From the NCBI GenBank assembly GCA_905207705.1, contig CAJLMA010000001.1, forward strand, positions 423,919 through 487,918: a stretch of 64,000 nt of DNA, read 5' to 3'. The notes under the pieces are model-generated. The model was given only the letters and a program-made list of their open reading frames with translations. It ran no database searches and had not been told where the DNA came from. Source of the DNA: an uncultured Prevotellaceae bacterium. Lineage in GTDB: Bacteria > Bacteroidota > Bacteroidia > Bacteroidales > Muribaculaceae. The translations under genes and the position numbers were made by a program. This document shows positions 18,448 through 26,888 of this stretch, in pieces; within the stretch, counting starts at the first letter, position 1; each line of letters starts with the position of its first letter.

Positions 18448-18640
18448 GATAAGATAGGAAGTGTCTTAGCAATAAGACAAATAGTTGAGCAATCATATTA
18501 TACTCGGCTTTTACTTACACTTGAATGGCACAGAAGAAATTTATGCAAGAATAAACACACATTATTTGCATAGGGTTCTGCCTTGTAAAATAAATGCGCT
18601 CCCAACAAGATTGTCAAACCTTCAAAAAACATTGAAAATC

Positions 18641-19240
18641 ATGAAAAAGCTACTGTTTTCAATCATCGCAATGTTGGGCATAAGCATAAATTGCAACTCC
18701 CAACTCCTATATTACAGCGATAACGCGCCAAATGCCAATGTCACTGTCGCTTCGGGGTGTATTGTGGTCAGCATCGACGGTGTTTCATCCATGGTATTGT
18801 TTCCCCAAGGATTCAGCGGAAACTACATGCACTACTCCGAAGCCGGAATAGACGTCCTGTTCTCCCCCGACTTGACAACCATGCTTTTAAACATAGGAGG
18901 CCAAGCCTACCAATACACGCTATCGGCTCCACTTGTCACTACACCGGCCGCACCACCTGCATATCCCGTTTCGCCGGTGTACCCTGTCACACCTTATTAC
19001 AACTATTACCCTCAGTACAACAACTACTCAGACATAAATGATGCCGACCGTGCTTACTACGAAGCAGAAATAAGGCAGTTGAAACGCCGAATCCGTGATG
19101 CCGAACGAAGTTTGCGTCGCTATGAACGCGCCAACAGACGAGATCCATCAATCAGTTCTTCGCAACTCGTTCAATCTCAACGCAGGCTCATACACACATA
19201 CTATGAACGATTGCGCTGGCTTGAGTCACAATTGTACTAA
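18641..19240 (+). CDS. Secreted protein with Pro/Tyr-rich linker and C-terminal coiled coil
   Basis: The 199-residue protein has a signal peptide (MKKLLFSIIAMLGISINCNS). A beta-rich segment follows (about 25-95), then a Pro/Tyr linker (PAYPVSPVYPVTPYYNYYPQ, about 105-130). The tail is strongly charged and helical (AEIRQLKRRIRDAERSLRRY), probably a coiled coil. I do not recognise the family. The start at 18641 is favoured because the signal peptide begins there. No functional partner is nearby; the next feature is a tRNA. The Arg-rich tail might contact nucleic acid, peptidoglycan or another helix, but that is speculative. Confidence 0.7.
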   Translation: MKKLLFSIIAMLGISINCNSQLLYYSDNAPNANVTVASGCIVVSIDGVSSMVLFPQGFSGNYMHYSEAGIDVLFSPDLTTMLLNIGGQAYQYTLSAPLVTTPAAPPAYPVSPVYPVTPYYNYYPQYNNYSDINDADRAYYEAEIRQLKRRIRDAERSLRRYERANRRDPSISSSQLVQSQRRLIHTYYERLRWLESQLY

Positions 19241-19325
19241 ATTGCTACGCCGCGTAAAAAAAGCTATAAATCAGCCTATTAATACATGTTTAACTTTTTT
19301 TATAACATTTTTATCTCACAAACAC

Positions 19326-19356
19326 TTGACAAGTCAATCAAAACGCACTACCTTTG
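19326..19356 (+). promoter_or_regulatory. Promoter of the initiator tRNA
   Basis: TTG at 19326-19328 (within TTGACA-like TTGACAAG), 20 nt, TACCTTTG at 19349-19356, ending 12 nt before the tRNA. Confidence 0.75.
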
Positions 19357-19368
19357 CAGTCGAAATAC

Positions 19369-19440
<72 letters not shown>

Positions 19441-19447
19441 CAAAAGC

Positions 19448-19474
19448 AAAAGGATGCGTCTCGCATCCTTTTTT
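19448..19474 (+). terminator. Terminator of the tRNA-fMet gene
   Basis: Stem AAAAGGATGCG with CGCATCCTTTT, a 3-nt loop and a T tract, starting 7 nt after the tRNA. Confidence 0.93.
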
Positions 19475-19743
19475 CTTATATCCCCTTTATCCACAAAGGA
19501 CAAAATGAAATTGACACGCGCAGGCCATCGTATAGATGCACAACTCCATCACATATAAAATAAAGGAGTCATTCACACCACCAGATACAGATAACATACG
19601 GCACACCGAAGAGAATATACAAATAACCCGTTTCTCCCTATTTTTCAAGCCGATTTCTTATATTGCACACAATAATTTGTATTGTTAAAGATTAATGGCT
19701 ACTTTTGCACGGTTGATTAGAGATTGTGCAACATATAACTGCA
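19475..19743. other. Gap between tRNA terminator and tetR
   Basis: Apart from the tetR promoter at 19676-19707 I see no gene or structure here. Confidence 0.6.
19676..19707 (+). promoter_or_regulatory. Promoter of the tetR-fabH-fabG cluster
   Basis: TTTG at 19676-19679, 20 nt, TACTTTTG at 19700-19707: a full consensus match, with transcription expected to start about 30 nt before the tetR ATG. Confidence 0.75.
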
Positions 19744-20337
19744 ATGGTTTTGAAAACAAGAGACAAACTCATAGAAATCGCACGGCAACTGTTTGCCAAG
19801 CAAGGAATCGAAAACACAACCATGAACGATATTGCTTCGGCATCAGAAAAAGGCAGACGCACAATCTACACCTATTTCCGCAACAAACGCGCTATCTATA
19901 ATGCCGTAGTAAAAACCGAAAGCGACAAAATTGTGGAAAAACTGGCCGACATCGTCGACAAGCCTGAACCGGTGGAGCAAAAATTGATGGATTTCATCTT
20001 CATGAGATTTGAAGCCATAAAAGAATCGGTGACCCGCAACGGAACTTTAAAAGCCGGTTTTTTCATGGATCTCCGCAAAGTGGAACGTGCTCGCCGCAAC
20101 ACCACGTCGCAAGAAGCCAACATACTGAAACAGATTCTCACCGAAGGAGTCATGCAAGGAATTTTCCACATAAAGCATGTCGAGCAGACTGCAATGGTGA
20201 TGATTCTGTCTTTGCAAGGTCTTGATGTTCCGTACATCAGAGACAGTTTTTCCGACCTTGGAATAGAGAAATTAAAATTGAGAGAATACATCAAAGATTT
20301 CATCTTGTATGGAATCAAGACTAACAATAATAAGTAA
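19744..20337 (+). CDS. TetR-family transcriptional regulator
   Basis: The 197-residue protein has an N-terminal helix-turn-helix domain (about 1-50): KLIEIARQLFAKQGIENTTM, then DIASASEKGRRTIYTYFRNK, the TetR recognition pattern. The C-terminal ligand domain is alpha-helical and unclassified. It is followed after 8 nt by a FabH-like and then a FabG gene, so it probably controls this small fatty-acid module and responds to an acyl compound; that is inference from context. The ATG at 19744 is preferred over 19726 because the family starts close to the first helix. Confidence 0.9.
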   Translation: MVLKTRDKLIEIARQLFAKQGIENTTMNDIASASEKGRRTIYTYFRNKRAIYNAVVKTESDKIVEKLADIVDKPEPVEQKLMDFIFMRFEAIKESVTRNGTLKAGFFMDLRKVERARRNTTSQEANILKQILTEGVMQGIFHIKHVEQTAMVMILSLQGLDVPYIRDSFSDLGIEKLKLREYIKDFILYGIKTNNNK

Positions 20338-20345
20338 ACCATTTT

Positions 20346-21290
20346 ATGTATATTAACGCAACAGGATTCTACATCCCGGCTGGCAGAGTGGACAACGACC
20401 ACTTCCTGCATGTAAACGGTTTGACAAACGATTGGATCGTGCAACGAACCGGCATAGTAACTCGCTCGATAGTCGGAGAAGGCGAAGGGTCTGACTCAAT
20501 GGGTCTGGCCGCAATAGAAAACGCATTGCCATCCCTGCCTTACGACATTACAGACGTAGATTTGATTATCTCAGCCTGCTATTCTCCATACGACACAGTA
20601 GCCACACTTGCCCATGTGGCTCAACAAAAATACAACATCGACGGAGCAAAAGCCGTCTATATATCAGCTGCTTGCTCTTCATTTGTCAACGGACTTGAAA
20701 TAATTGAAGGTTACTTCGCTATGGACAAAGCGACAAAGGCTCTGCTCATCTGCTCGGAATTCAACACATACTATCGCAATGAATCCGACCCGAAATGTGG
20801 ACACTTGTGGGGTGATGCAGCCGTTGCCTATTTTATTTCAAAAGACAGAGTGTCGGAAAACGACATGACGATAAAAGGCGTATACACATGCGGATTGGGC
20901 AATATCGGCAAAGGTCCGGACGGAGTAAGATTGCGTCCGCACGAAGATGGCATAACAATGCCATTCGGCAAAGATGTGTTCGTCAGAGCTTGTCACCACA
21001 TGATAATCGCTCTCGAAAATGTTGTCAAGCCCAACGGCATGGAAATAGCCGATGTCGACTACATAATCTGCCACCAAGCCAACAAGCGCATAGTAAACAA
21101 TGACGCACACCAGCTTGAGCTGCCCGACGACAAGTTCCTTAACAACATAGAGGAACTCGGCAACACGGGGTCGGCCAGCGCAGCATTAGTTCTTGCACAA
21201 AACATCGACAAGTACCCCAAAGGCACCACATTCGGGCTCACCGTATTCGGCGGAGGATATTCATGCGGTGCATTCCTTGTAGAAAAATAA
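20346..21290 (+). CDS. fabH: 3-oxoacyl-ACP synthase III family protein
   Basis: The 314-residue thiolase-fold enzyme condenses an acyl-CoA primer with malonyl-ACP in the family. The triad is visible: Cys in SAACSSFVNGLEI (about residue 115), His in IICHQANKRI (about 240), and Asn in ELGNTGSASAALVLAQ (about 275). The active-site surroundings (CSSF in place of the more usual CSGF) hint at a specialised FabH, possibly with an unusual primer. It is in an operon with tetR and fabG and may be a second FabH of the cell. Function as a condensing enzyme is confident; the substrate is not known. Confidence 0.88.
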   Translation: MYINATGFYIPAGRVDNDHFLHVNGLTNDWIVQRTGIVTRSIVGEGEGSDSMGLAAIENALPSLPYDITDVDLIISACYSPYDTVATLAHVAQQKYNIDGAKAVYISAACSSFVNGLEIIEGYFAMDKATKALLICSEFNTYYRNESDPKCGHLWGDAAVAYFISKDRVSENDMTIKGVYTCGLGNIGKGPDGVRLRPHEDGITMPFGKDVFVRACHHMIIALENVVKPNGMEIADVDYIICHQANKRIVNNDAHQLELPDDKFLNNIEELGNTGSASAALVLAQNIDKYPKGTTFGLTVFGGGYSCGAFLVEK

Positions 21291-21323
21291 CGATAAAAAT
21301 CTTAACTAAACATTCACAATAAT

Positions 21324-22070
21324 ATGAAATTACTTGAAGGTAAAGTAGCACTTATCACAGGTGCTGCTCGCGGTATAGGCAAAGCCATCGCGATAAAATT
21401 CGCCCAAGAAGGCGCAGACATTGCATTCACCGACCTCGTTATTGACGAAAATGGCAAAAAAACTGAGGAAGAAATCGCTGCTTACGGAGTAAAAGTAAAA
21501 GGATATGCGTCAAACGCTGCAAACTTTGAAGACACTCACAAAGTAGTCGAACAAATACACGCCGACTTTGGCCATATCGACATCCTCGTAAACAACGCCG
21601 GCATAACCAAAGACGGCTTAATGATGAGAATGACCGAAGCTCAATGGGATGCCGTTATTAACGTGAACCTCAAGTCGGCTTTCAACTTCATACATGCCCT
21701 CACCCCTATCATGATGCGTCAACGTGGCGGAAGCATCATTAACATGGCTTCGGTCGTAGGCGTTTCGGGTAATGCAGGACAATGCAACTACTCTGCATCA
21801 AAGGCCGGCATGATTGGCCTTGCCAAGAGCATCGCAAAAGAACTTGGCTCACGCGGAGTTCGTGCCAACTGTATCGCTCCGGGATTCATCATCACCGACA
21901 TGACTGCCGTTCTTTCGGAAGACGTTCGCAAGCAATGGGAAGCTCAGATTCCTTTGCGTCGTGGCGGCACACCCGAAGATGTTGCAAATGTCGCAACATT
22001 CCTTGCCAGCGACTTGTCTTCTTATGTTACAGGGCAAGTTATCCACTGCTGCGGTGGAATGAACATGTAA
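21324..22070 (+). CDS. fabG: 3-oxoacyl-ACP reductase (short-chain dehydrogenase)
   Basis: A 248-residue Rossmann enzyme that reduces 3-oxoacyl-ACP with NADPH. The cofactor loop GAARGIGKAI, the NNAG motif (LVNNAGITKDGL), the catalytic Ser (NMASVVGVSGNAGQ) and the YSASKAG Tyr-Lys pair are all intact. The C-terminal IPLRRGGTPEDVANVATFLA and GQVIHCCGGMNM are typical of FabG. It follows the FabH-like gene by 33 nt and is closed by a terminator. Other SDR substrates are possible, but the context supports fatty-acid synthesis. Confidence 0.92.
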   Translation: MKLLEGKVALITGAARGIGKAIAIKFAQEGADIAFTDLVIDENGKKTEEEIAAYGVKVKGYASNAANFEDTHKVVEQIHADFGHIDILVNNAGITKDGLMMRMTEAQWDAVINVNLKSAFNFIHALTPIMMRQRGGSIINMASVVGVSGNAGQCNYSASKAGMIGLAKSIAKELGSRGVRANCIAPGFIITDMTAVLSEDVRKQWEAQIPLRRGGTPEDVANVATFLASDLSSYVTGQVIHCCGGMNM

Positions 22071-22094
22071 TTCATAAAGGAAATACATATAACG

Positions 22095-22127
22095 AAAACA
22101 GATTCCGGGCAATCCGGAATCTGTTTT
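22095..22127 (+). terminator. Terminator after fabG
   Basis: Stem AAAACAGATTCCGG with CCGGAATCTGTTTT, a 5-nt loop and a T-rich tail, 24 nt after the stop. Confidence 0.92.
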
Positions 22128-22214
22128 CTTGTTTAATAGCAGGCCACGCACCTTGGCATCTGCCCACAAAGCTCTTTTTCAACAGGTACACACTTCTACG
22201 GCAATAAAGCAGCT

Positions 22215-22433
22215 TCAGTCCGCATAAATGCCCCGTTGCAACATGGCCATTACAAGCCACATGACTAAAAATGACAAAATGCTGAATACTACTACGTTAA
22301 GTGCCACATTGCTCACAGTGCTCATGGGCTCATCCGTAGCTTCAGCCGTCTTGTCAACGGCACTTGTGAAAACGAATGCCGATATTATCCCCATTACCAA
22401 GGAGATAACAACCCAAAGCCAAAAATTGTCCAT
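22215..22433 (-). CDS. Small two-helix membrane protein
   Basis: A 72-residue protein with two clear membrane helices (about 3-25 and 43-65) separated by a polar loop (DKTAEATDEPMSTV). I know no family name. The opposite strand also has an open frame here, but it lacks such structure, so the minus-strand frame is preferred. Upstream sequence has only an imperfect -7-like box. Function unknown. Confidence 0.55.
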   Translation of the reverse strand: MDNFWLWVVISLVMGIISAFVFTSAVDKTAEATDEPMSTVSNVALNVVVFSILSFLVMWLVMAMLQRGIYAD

Positions 22434-22533
22434 GATACAAAAACAACTTAAAAATTAAACATCAGCATTTCCTATTTAGATTCCCGTCACACTGTACATT
22501 ACATTTTGCATGCACACATGTCCGTGGACTCGA

Positions 22534-22986
22534 TCATTCTCCATCCATTATTTCGGTCTGGCTTTTCATTTCACCATACTCGTTCCATTCCGGATCTTTC
22601 TCCACATAAAGCGACAATGGCAACAATTCAAAAGAGGACAGGGCCCTGTTGAATATTTTTTCAAATATCGGCAAGCTGCTTGAATAGAACACCCAATTAC
22701 GTTCCCCATTGCCGGTATATATGCCCGTAATGATGGCAATAGTCCTATCGCCCGAGAAAGCATCCTTCAATGCCGAGTCTACTTGCTCCATGAGTTTTGC
22801 CGTTGCATCGTCGGGCAATCCGTTAGGCATGGCATCATACTTCCATGTAACCTCCACCCTGTCGTTATACTTGCCCGAAGCAATGACGTCTTCACCGAGC
22901 CGGCGTCCTGTCACCATTATGACTTTCCCGTTTTCGCCTTCGGCCGGAGTCGTCCACCATTCATCACCTATCTTGAATTTAGCCAT
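22534..22986 (-). CDS. DUF695-like cytosolic protein
   Basis: The 150-residue protein has no signal peptide and starts MAKFKIGDEWWTTPAEG. The segments VEVTWKYDAMPNGLPDD, GERNWVFYSSS and KDPEWNEYGEM resemble the DUF695 family as I recall it, a domain of unknown function with a terminal DPEW motif. The ATG at 22986 is preferred; the longer frame runs through the promoter region. The Ser/Gly-rich loop and the acidic ends give no catalytic hint. It is probably monocistronic. Confidence 0.65.
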   Translation of the reverse strand: MAKFKIGDEWWTTPAEGENGKVIMVTGRRLGEDVIASGKYNDRVEVTWKYDAMPNGLPDDATAKLMEQVDSALKDAFSGDRTIAIITGIYTGNGERNWVFYSSSLPIFEKIFNRALSSFELLPLSLYVEKDPEWNEYGEMKSQTEIMDGE

Positions 22987-23043
22987 TTTCTCTACATTTT
23001 TATATGTATAAAGATAGCAAAAGTTACTGCATCCTATATTATC

Positions 23044-23051
23044 CAAAGATA
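23044..23051 (-). promoter_or_regulatory. -7 box of the DUF695-like gene
   Basis: TATCTTTG on the minus strand, 57 nt before the ATG at 22986. A closer near-match (TATCTTTA) lies at 23019-23012. No -33 box with the right spacing is clear. Confidence 0.4.
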
Positions 23052-23142
23052 AGAATTTTTTCAATATTTCACATATAGATAGCCGGTTATTATCATAAAA
23101 TTATTTTATTTTGCAGCTCTTTAATTAAATCCCATTTTTGAC

Positions 23143-24486
23143 ATGTCAACAATCGCAACCACCCTTCTCATCATAATTGTCATCTTACTTGCCATAATGG
23201 CATGGACGCTTGCTTCATTACATGCAAACAAGCGACGTATGCTGTCGCTCCAAGCCGATGCCGAGCAAAATAACGCACGCATCGTGCAACTGACAGCCGA
23301 AATAGCGCAACGCGACGCTTCGACTGCCATGCTGGAAAAGCAGTTGCGCGAAACGTCGGAACGCGAAGAAAAACATGCCGCCGAATGCAAGCAATTGACC
23401 GAAAAGATAATATCCATCACATCGGAGAAATCAAAAGTCGAGGAACGGCTGCAAGTACTGACCGACGAAAAACAAAAATTGCAGGACGAAGCAAGGCTGC
23501 AATTCAACGAACTCGCATCCAAGATTCTTGACGACAAGACTCGCAAAAGCGACTTGCGACTCAACGAAATATTGTCGCCACTGAAAGAAAATATCGACAA
23601 CCTGAAAAAAGAAATAAACGACCGCGCCATAAAAGATGCCGAAAACCACACGTCGCTAATGATGCAAATAAACAACCTGCGCGAATTGAACTCGCAAATA
23701 GGCAAAGAAGCCGGTAATCTTGCAAAGGCACTCAAAGGGAACAGCAAAGTTCAAGGCGACTGGGGCGAAATGATTCTCGAACAGATCCTATCATCATCAG
23801 GTCTCATCAAAGGTGAACAATTTGAGATACAGGCAACACGCGATGAAAACGGCAACACGCTGACCGACGAAAACGGCAACAGGCTGCGTCCCGACGTAAT
23901 TGTGCACTTGCCCGACTCGAAGAATATCGTCATCGACTCCAAGACATCCTTGACTGCATACACCGACTATGTGAACGCCGAGGACGACAAAACACTATCC
24001 ACCAAACTGGCAGAACACCTCTCATCAGTAAAAAAGCATATTGACGAACTTGCTTCAAAAAGCTATCAAGAATATGTCAAGGACAGTGGAGACTTCGTAA
24101 TGATGTTCATCCCCAATGAGGGCGCTTACCTTGCTGCCATGCAGGAAAATCCGCAGCTATGGGAGTACGCCTACAACAAGCATGTAGTATTGATAAGCCC
24201 CACACACCTCATCTCGGTCTTGAAGCTCGTCTCACAATTATGGAGTCACGACAAGCAGACTCGCAATGCCATAAAGATTGCCGAAGAGGCAGGAAAACTG
24301 TATGACAGGTTTGTCGACTTCACCGAATACATGGCCGGCATCGAAAAAGGATTGAACATTGCGCGACAAGCCTACGACAAGGCTGCCGCAAAACTGAGCG
24401 ACGGGCGTGCCAACGTCTTGTCACAAGTAGAAAAATTAAAAGACCTCGGAGCCAAAGCCAAAAAGAAACTCAACTTGCCGGAATAA
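23143..24486 (+). CDS. rmuC: DNA recombination protein RmuC
   Basis: The 447-residue protein has an N-terminal membrane anchor (about 3-25), a long coiled coil (about 30-190) and a nuclease-like C-terminal domain. The core of the RmuC family is present: QGDWGEMILEQILSSSGL (about 203-220), the LRPDVIVHLPDSKNIVIDSK segment with the conserved Asp and Lys (about 245-268), and DFVMMFIPNEGAYLAA. In E. coli RmuC limits inversions at short inverted repeats; the biochemical activity is presumed nuclease. The length and domain order are normal. It is convergent with the nucleotidase gene. Confidence 0.93.
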   Translation: MSTIATTLLIIIVILLAIMAWTLASLHANKRRMLSLQADAEQNNARIVQLTAEIAQRDASTAMLEKQLRETSEREEKHAAECKQLTEKIISITSEKSKVEERLQVLTDEKQKLQDEARLQFNELASKILDDKTRKSDLRLNEILSPLKENIDNLKKEINDRAIKDAENHTSLMMQINNLRELNSQIGKEAGNLAKALKGNSKVQGDWGEMILEQILSSSGLIKGEQFEIQATRDENGNTLTDENGNRLRPDVIVHLPDSKNIVIDSKTSLTAYTDYVNAEDDKTLSTKLAEHLSSVKKHIDELASKSYQEYVKDSGDFVMMFIPNEGAYLAAMQENPQLWEYAYNKHVVLISPTHLISVLKLVSQLWSHDKQTRNAIKIAEEAGKLYDRFVDFTEYMAGIEKGLNIARQAYDKAAAKLSDGRANVLSQVEKLKDLGAKAKKKLNLPE

Positions 24487-24521
24487 GGATTCCTCCGACG
24501 AAATGCCCTTACGTCCTTCCT

Positions 24522-25241
24522 TCACAACAATGCAAGAACCTCATCGAGCGAACACACTACGGCATCGGCCGATCCAAATGTGCCAGAATCTCCATTTTTA
24601 TTGAAAAATATCGTTCTCCATCCGACATTTTTTGCGCCGCAAATGTCGGCATCATAGTTGTCGCCAATCATGACGCTCGACTCGACAGTTGCACCGCAAA
24701 TTTCAAGCGCATAAGCAAATATACCCGGCAATGGCTTTGTGATTCCACAATCATCCGAAAGAACGAGTTTCCTTATAAACTTGCTCAACCCCGACGACGC
24801 AAGTTTGCGCTGCTGCACACCGTTAAAGCCATTACTAAGCACATTGACATCATATTTTCCACTCAAATATGAAAGCATTTCCCTTGCACCGGGAACGGCT
24901 ACCGGTTGAGTCGACAAATAATACAGATACTCGGCATTTATTTCACTGGCAGCCTCCTCAAGCATGTCGGCAGGGTAGCCAACCCTTTCAAACACATATC
25001 GGAATCGCTCGGTAACAAGATAATCCTTGCTTATTTTCCCATAATGGTACAATTGCCACAATTCTTTGTTTTTCTCGTGGTAAATGCAATCAAACGTGCC
25101 ATAGTCGCAGTAATCGTTTATTCCGAACATTTCAAACACATGCCTCAATGACAGTTTTGAATTCTCGGTAAACCACCATATTGTATCATCAAGATCGACA
25201 AATACGGTTTTTATGCCGGCAAACATGCTATTGATACTCAT
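24522..25241 (-). CDS. HAD-superfamily nucleotidase, YjjG-like
   Basis: A 239-residue haloacid dehalogenase hydrolase. Motif I is FVDLDDTIWW (about residue 15, the nucleophile and acid Asp), motif II is NVLSNGF, motif III lies near KPLPGIFAYALE, and motif IV is VMIGDNYDADICGAKNVGW. The Trp-rich motif I flank and the long helical cap fit the YjjG type of noncanonical-pyrimidine nucleotidases, which remove phosphate from altered dNMPs. Its ATG overlaps the stop of the upstream yhhQ-like gene by 4 nt, so the two are translated together. Specificity is inferred, not proven. Confidence 0.82.
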   Translation of the reverse strand: MSINSMFAGIKTVFVDLDDTIWWFTENSKLSLRHVFEMFGINDYCDYGTFDCIYHEKNKELWQLYHYGKISKDYLVTERFRYVFERVGYPADMLEEAASEINAEYLYYLSTQPVAVPGAREMLSYLSGKYDVNVLSNGFNGVQQRKLASSGLSKFIRKLVLSDDCGITKPLPGIFAYALEICGATVESSVMIGDNYDADICGAKNVGWRTIFFNKNGDSGTFGSADAVVCSLDEVLALL

Positions 25242-25924
25242 ATTTTATCTATCCTCCACCACCTGTAATCCACGTCGCCCGAGTCAAACGTGTCGAGTTG
25301 CTCCTTGCGCTTGATAAAATCAACCACTCTTATCGTCACAGGAAGTATTATTATTTCATATACTGTCTTTAGCACAGCCTGAGTCCACATCATTGTCAAT
25401 ATGGTAGACCAAGGCAGCAATCCGCCGAACGCTATGGGAAAAAATATAGCCGAATCGACCGACTCTCCAAAAAGTGTCGACAATATGGCACGCAAAGAAA
25501 AATTACGTCCTTTGCTTGCCACTTTCATCTTGCTCATCACATAAGCATTGACCATCGAGCCACAAACGAATGCAACAAAACTGCCAAGCAATATGCGCGG
25601 TGTGTTGCCAAAAATCACATGCATGGCCTCTTGACCGGTCCACACAGGGTCGGGAGGCAGGACAACCGCCAATTGCAAGAACAACACCACTATGAGGTTC
25701 ATCAAGAAGCCGAGCCATATCACAAACCTCGCACGCTGAAACCCGTACACTTCCACGATGCAGTCGTTAATGATATAAGACACCGGGAACACAATTAGCC
25801 CCGCAGTCGCAGTGAAAAAATAAAACTTCACCACCTTTGCCTCAAGGATATTGGCAAGAACAATAAAAATGCAAAAGCACACCGTCAAAAGCAAGAACGG
25901 CACCGAGAACTTTTTATTCATCAA
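25238..25924 (-). CDS. yhhQ: Queuosine-precursor transporter, YhhQ family (VUT)
   Basis: The 228-residue integral membrane protein has about six helices and the family signature ISYIINDCIVEVYGFQRARF-like sequence (here VSYIINDCIVEVYGFQRA), plus GLVVFPVS-type and FGESVDSAIFFPIAF segments. Proteins of this family take up queuosine precursors (preQ0 or preQ1) for tRNA modification. I looked for a preQ1 riboswitch upstream but the leader is only about 20 nt, so none fits. It is co-translated with the downstream nucleotidase gene. Confidence 0.87.
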   Translation of the reverse strand: MMNKKFSVPFLLLTVCFCIFIVLANILEAKVVKFYFFTATAGLIVFPVSYIINDCIVEVYGFQRARFVIWLGFLMNLIVVLFLQLAVVLPPDPVWTGQEAMHVIFGNTPRILLGSFVAFVCGSMVNAYVMSKMKVASKGRNFSLRAILSTLFGESVDSAIFFPIAFGGLLPWSTILTMMWTQAVLKTVYEIIILPVTIRVVDFIKRKEQLDTFDSGDVDYRWWRIDKI

Positions 25925-25950
25925 TTATGATATATAAATGATTTTTCATG

Positions 25951-25958
25951 CAAAAGTA
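25951..25958 (-). promoter_or_regulatory. -7 box of the yhhQ promoter
   Basis: TACTTTTG on the minus strand, 26 nt before the ATG. Confidence 0.55.
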
Positions 25959-26146
25959 AAAAATAAGCCGCACACCGCCATGCAATGACCACAAGCAAAT
26001 TCACAAGAGCTTGCCGGCACTCGCATCGTGCTGCCTGACAACGACAAGCGACACCGCCGACAAAAGAAAAAACATCTTGCCATTTTTTTAAATATTTGAG
26101 CAAAATTTCAGAGTGAGTGATATTTATTTCAAAAAAAAGTGCGATA

Positions 26147-26177
26147 TTTGCACCTACAAATCCGTAAAATAGATTTG
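26147..26177 (+). promoter_or_regulatory. Promoter of the HU gene
   Basis: TTTG at 26147-26150, 19 nt, TAGATTTG at 26170-26177: a full consensus match with a leader of about 110 nt. Confidence 0.75.
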
Positions 26178-26290
26178 ACCATCTAAAAAACGTTGCAAAA
26201 TAGGTTGTGTTTCAGCAGTTAAAATACCATCTATTTTCCAATTTTTTTGCGAATACGGGAAATTTCATATAAAAATAAAAAAAAATCACA

Positions 26291-26563
26291 ATGACTAAAG
26301 CAGACATCGTAAACGAGATTGCAAAATCTACAGGTATCGATAAAGCATCGGTACTTGAAACTGTAGAGAAATTTATGGAAACTGTTAAGGACTCTCTTGC
26401 TAACAACGAGAATGTTTATCTAAGAGGCTTTGGTAGCTTCATCGTGAAAACTCGTTCACAAAAGACAGCTCGCAACATATCTAAGGGTACCACCCTCATC
26501 ATTCCGGAGCACAAAATCCCTGCTTTCAAGCCGGCAAAAGTGTTCATGGATCAAGTAAAATAA
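26291..26563 (+). CDS. hup: HU-family nucleoid protein
   Basis: A 90-residue DNA-bending protein: MTKADIVNEIAKSTGIDKAS is the HU N-terminal helical pair, RGFGSFIVKTR is the conserved core, and KPAKVFMDQVK is the C-terminus. In the DNA-binding arm ARNISKGTTLIIPEHKIPAF takes the place of the usual ARNPRTGE...IP; the proline that intercalates is preserved (IP at about 78). It binds and bends DNA without much sequence preference in the known family. Next downstream is a tiny basic protein, and the two may be co-transcribed. Confidence 0.95.
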   Translation: MTKADIVNEIAKSTGIDKASVLETVEKFMETVKDSLANNENVYLRGFGSFIVKTRSQKTARNISKGTTLIIPEHKIPAFKPAKVFMDQVK

Positions 26564-26612
26564 AAAATAGCATTACAAAACATATTCTCTAACAATTAAA
26601 CACTAAGCAACT

Positions 26613-26702
26613 ATGCCAAGCGGAAAGAAAAGGAAAGGCCACAAGATGGCTACCCACAAGCGCAAAAAGAGACTTAGAAAGAACAGACATAAAAAGAAAT
26701 AA
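26613..26702 (+). CDS. 29-residue highly basic protein, possible ribosomal component
   Basis: An ORF of 29 residues, MPSGKKRKGHKMATHKRKKR followed by LRKNRHKKK, with about 60 percent Lys, Arg or His. It begins 49 nt after hup and precedes the RNase G gene. Short Lys/Arg-rich proteins beginning MPSGKKRKxHKMATHKRKKR are widespread in Bacteroidetes by my memory. The composition is that of a ribosomal protein extension, and the Bacteroidetes-specific ribosomal protein bL38 is a candidate, but I cannot confirm the match. The absence of any hydrophobic core means it needs RNA to fold. Confidence 0.8.
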   Translation: MPSGKKRKGHKMATHKRKKRLRKNRHKKK

Positions 26703-26739
26703 AAAATGATTCTGGCTTTCTTGACCAAGTCACATACAC

Positions 26740-26798
26740 AAGAACAAACAAAATGATTGCGCTATTGATAAAATAACTTACTCATTGTGTTTGTTCTT
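26740..26798 (+). terminator. Long imperfect hairpin after the basic-protein gene
   Basis: AAGAACAAACAAAATGA at 26740-26756 pairs with TCATTGTGTTTGTTCTT at 26782-26798 with one mismatch. The T-rich right arm makes it a likely terminator of the hup unit, although the loop is large. Confidence 0.6.
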
Positions 26799-26825
26799 TG
26801 TAATAGAAATAAACAGCTACGATTC

Positions 26826-26888
26826 TCCCTTCCGACTTTTTGCCACGGTTTAATTTTCTATAAAAATTAAGGAGGCAAAGCCAAGGGA
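26826..26888 (+). ncRNA. Candidate three-segment RNA hairpin
   Basis: Three nested helices can form: TCCCTT with AAGGGA (26826-26831 and 26883-26888), TTTGCC with GGCAAA (26839-26844 and 26874-26879), and TTAATTTT with AAAATTAA (26850-26857 and 26863-26870). Internal loops separate them. No known RNA family was recognised and I cannot fold it by computation. Confidence 0.3.

Larger units (their letters stand above)
18248..18640. other. Intergenic gap after fumarase
   Basis: The 393-nt gap contains the fumarase terminator, a promoter at 18417-18447 and a leader of about 190 nt. A longer in-frame extension of the next gene exists from 18485 but begins with TTG and lacks a signal peptide. Nothing else is recognised. 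Confidence 0.7.
25925..26290. other. Divergent gap between yhhQ and hup
   Basis: The 366-nt gap contains the leftward yhhQ promoter and the rightward hup promoter with its roughly 110-nt leader. Nothing else is recognised. Confidence 0.7.

Noticed and set aside
18485..18640. N-terminal extension of the secreted coiled-coil protein
   Set aside because: It begins with TTG, lies in the leader and would bury the signal peptide.
22228..22458. 76-codon plus-strand frame opposite the small membrane protein
   Set aside because: It is the mirror of a protein with two clean membrane helices and has no support of its own.
25925..25958. preQ1 riboswitch upstream of the yhhQ-like gene
   Set aside because: The -7 box leaves only about 20 nt of leader, too short for a preQ1 aptamer.
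26141..26150. GATATTTG as the hup -7 box
   Set aside because: It misses the consensus T, whereas its TTTG fits well as the -33 box of TAGATTTG at 26170.
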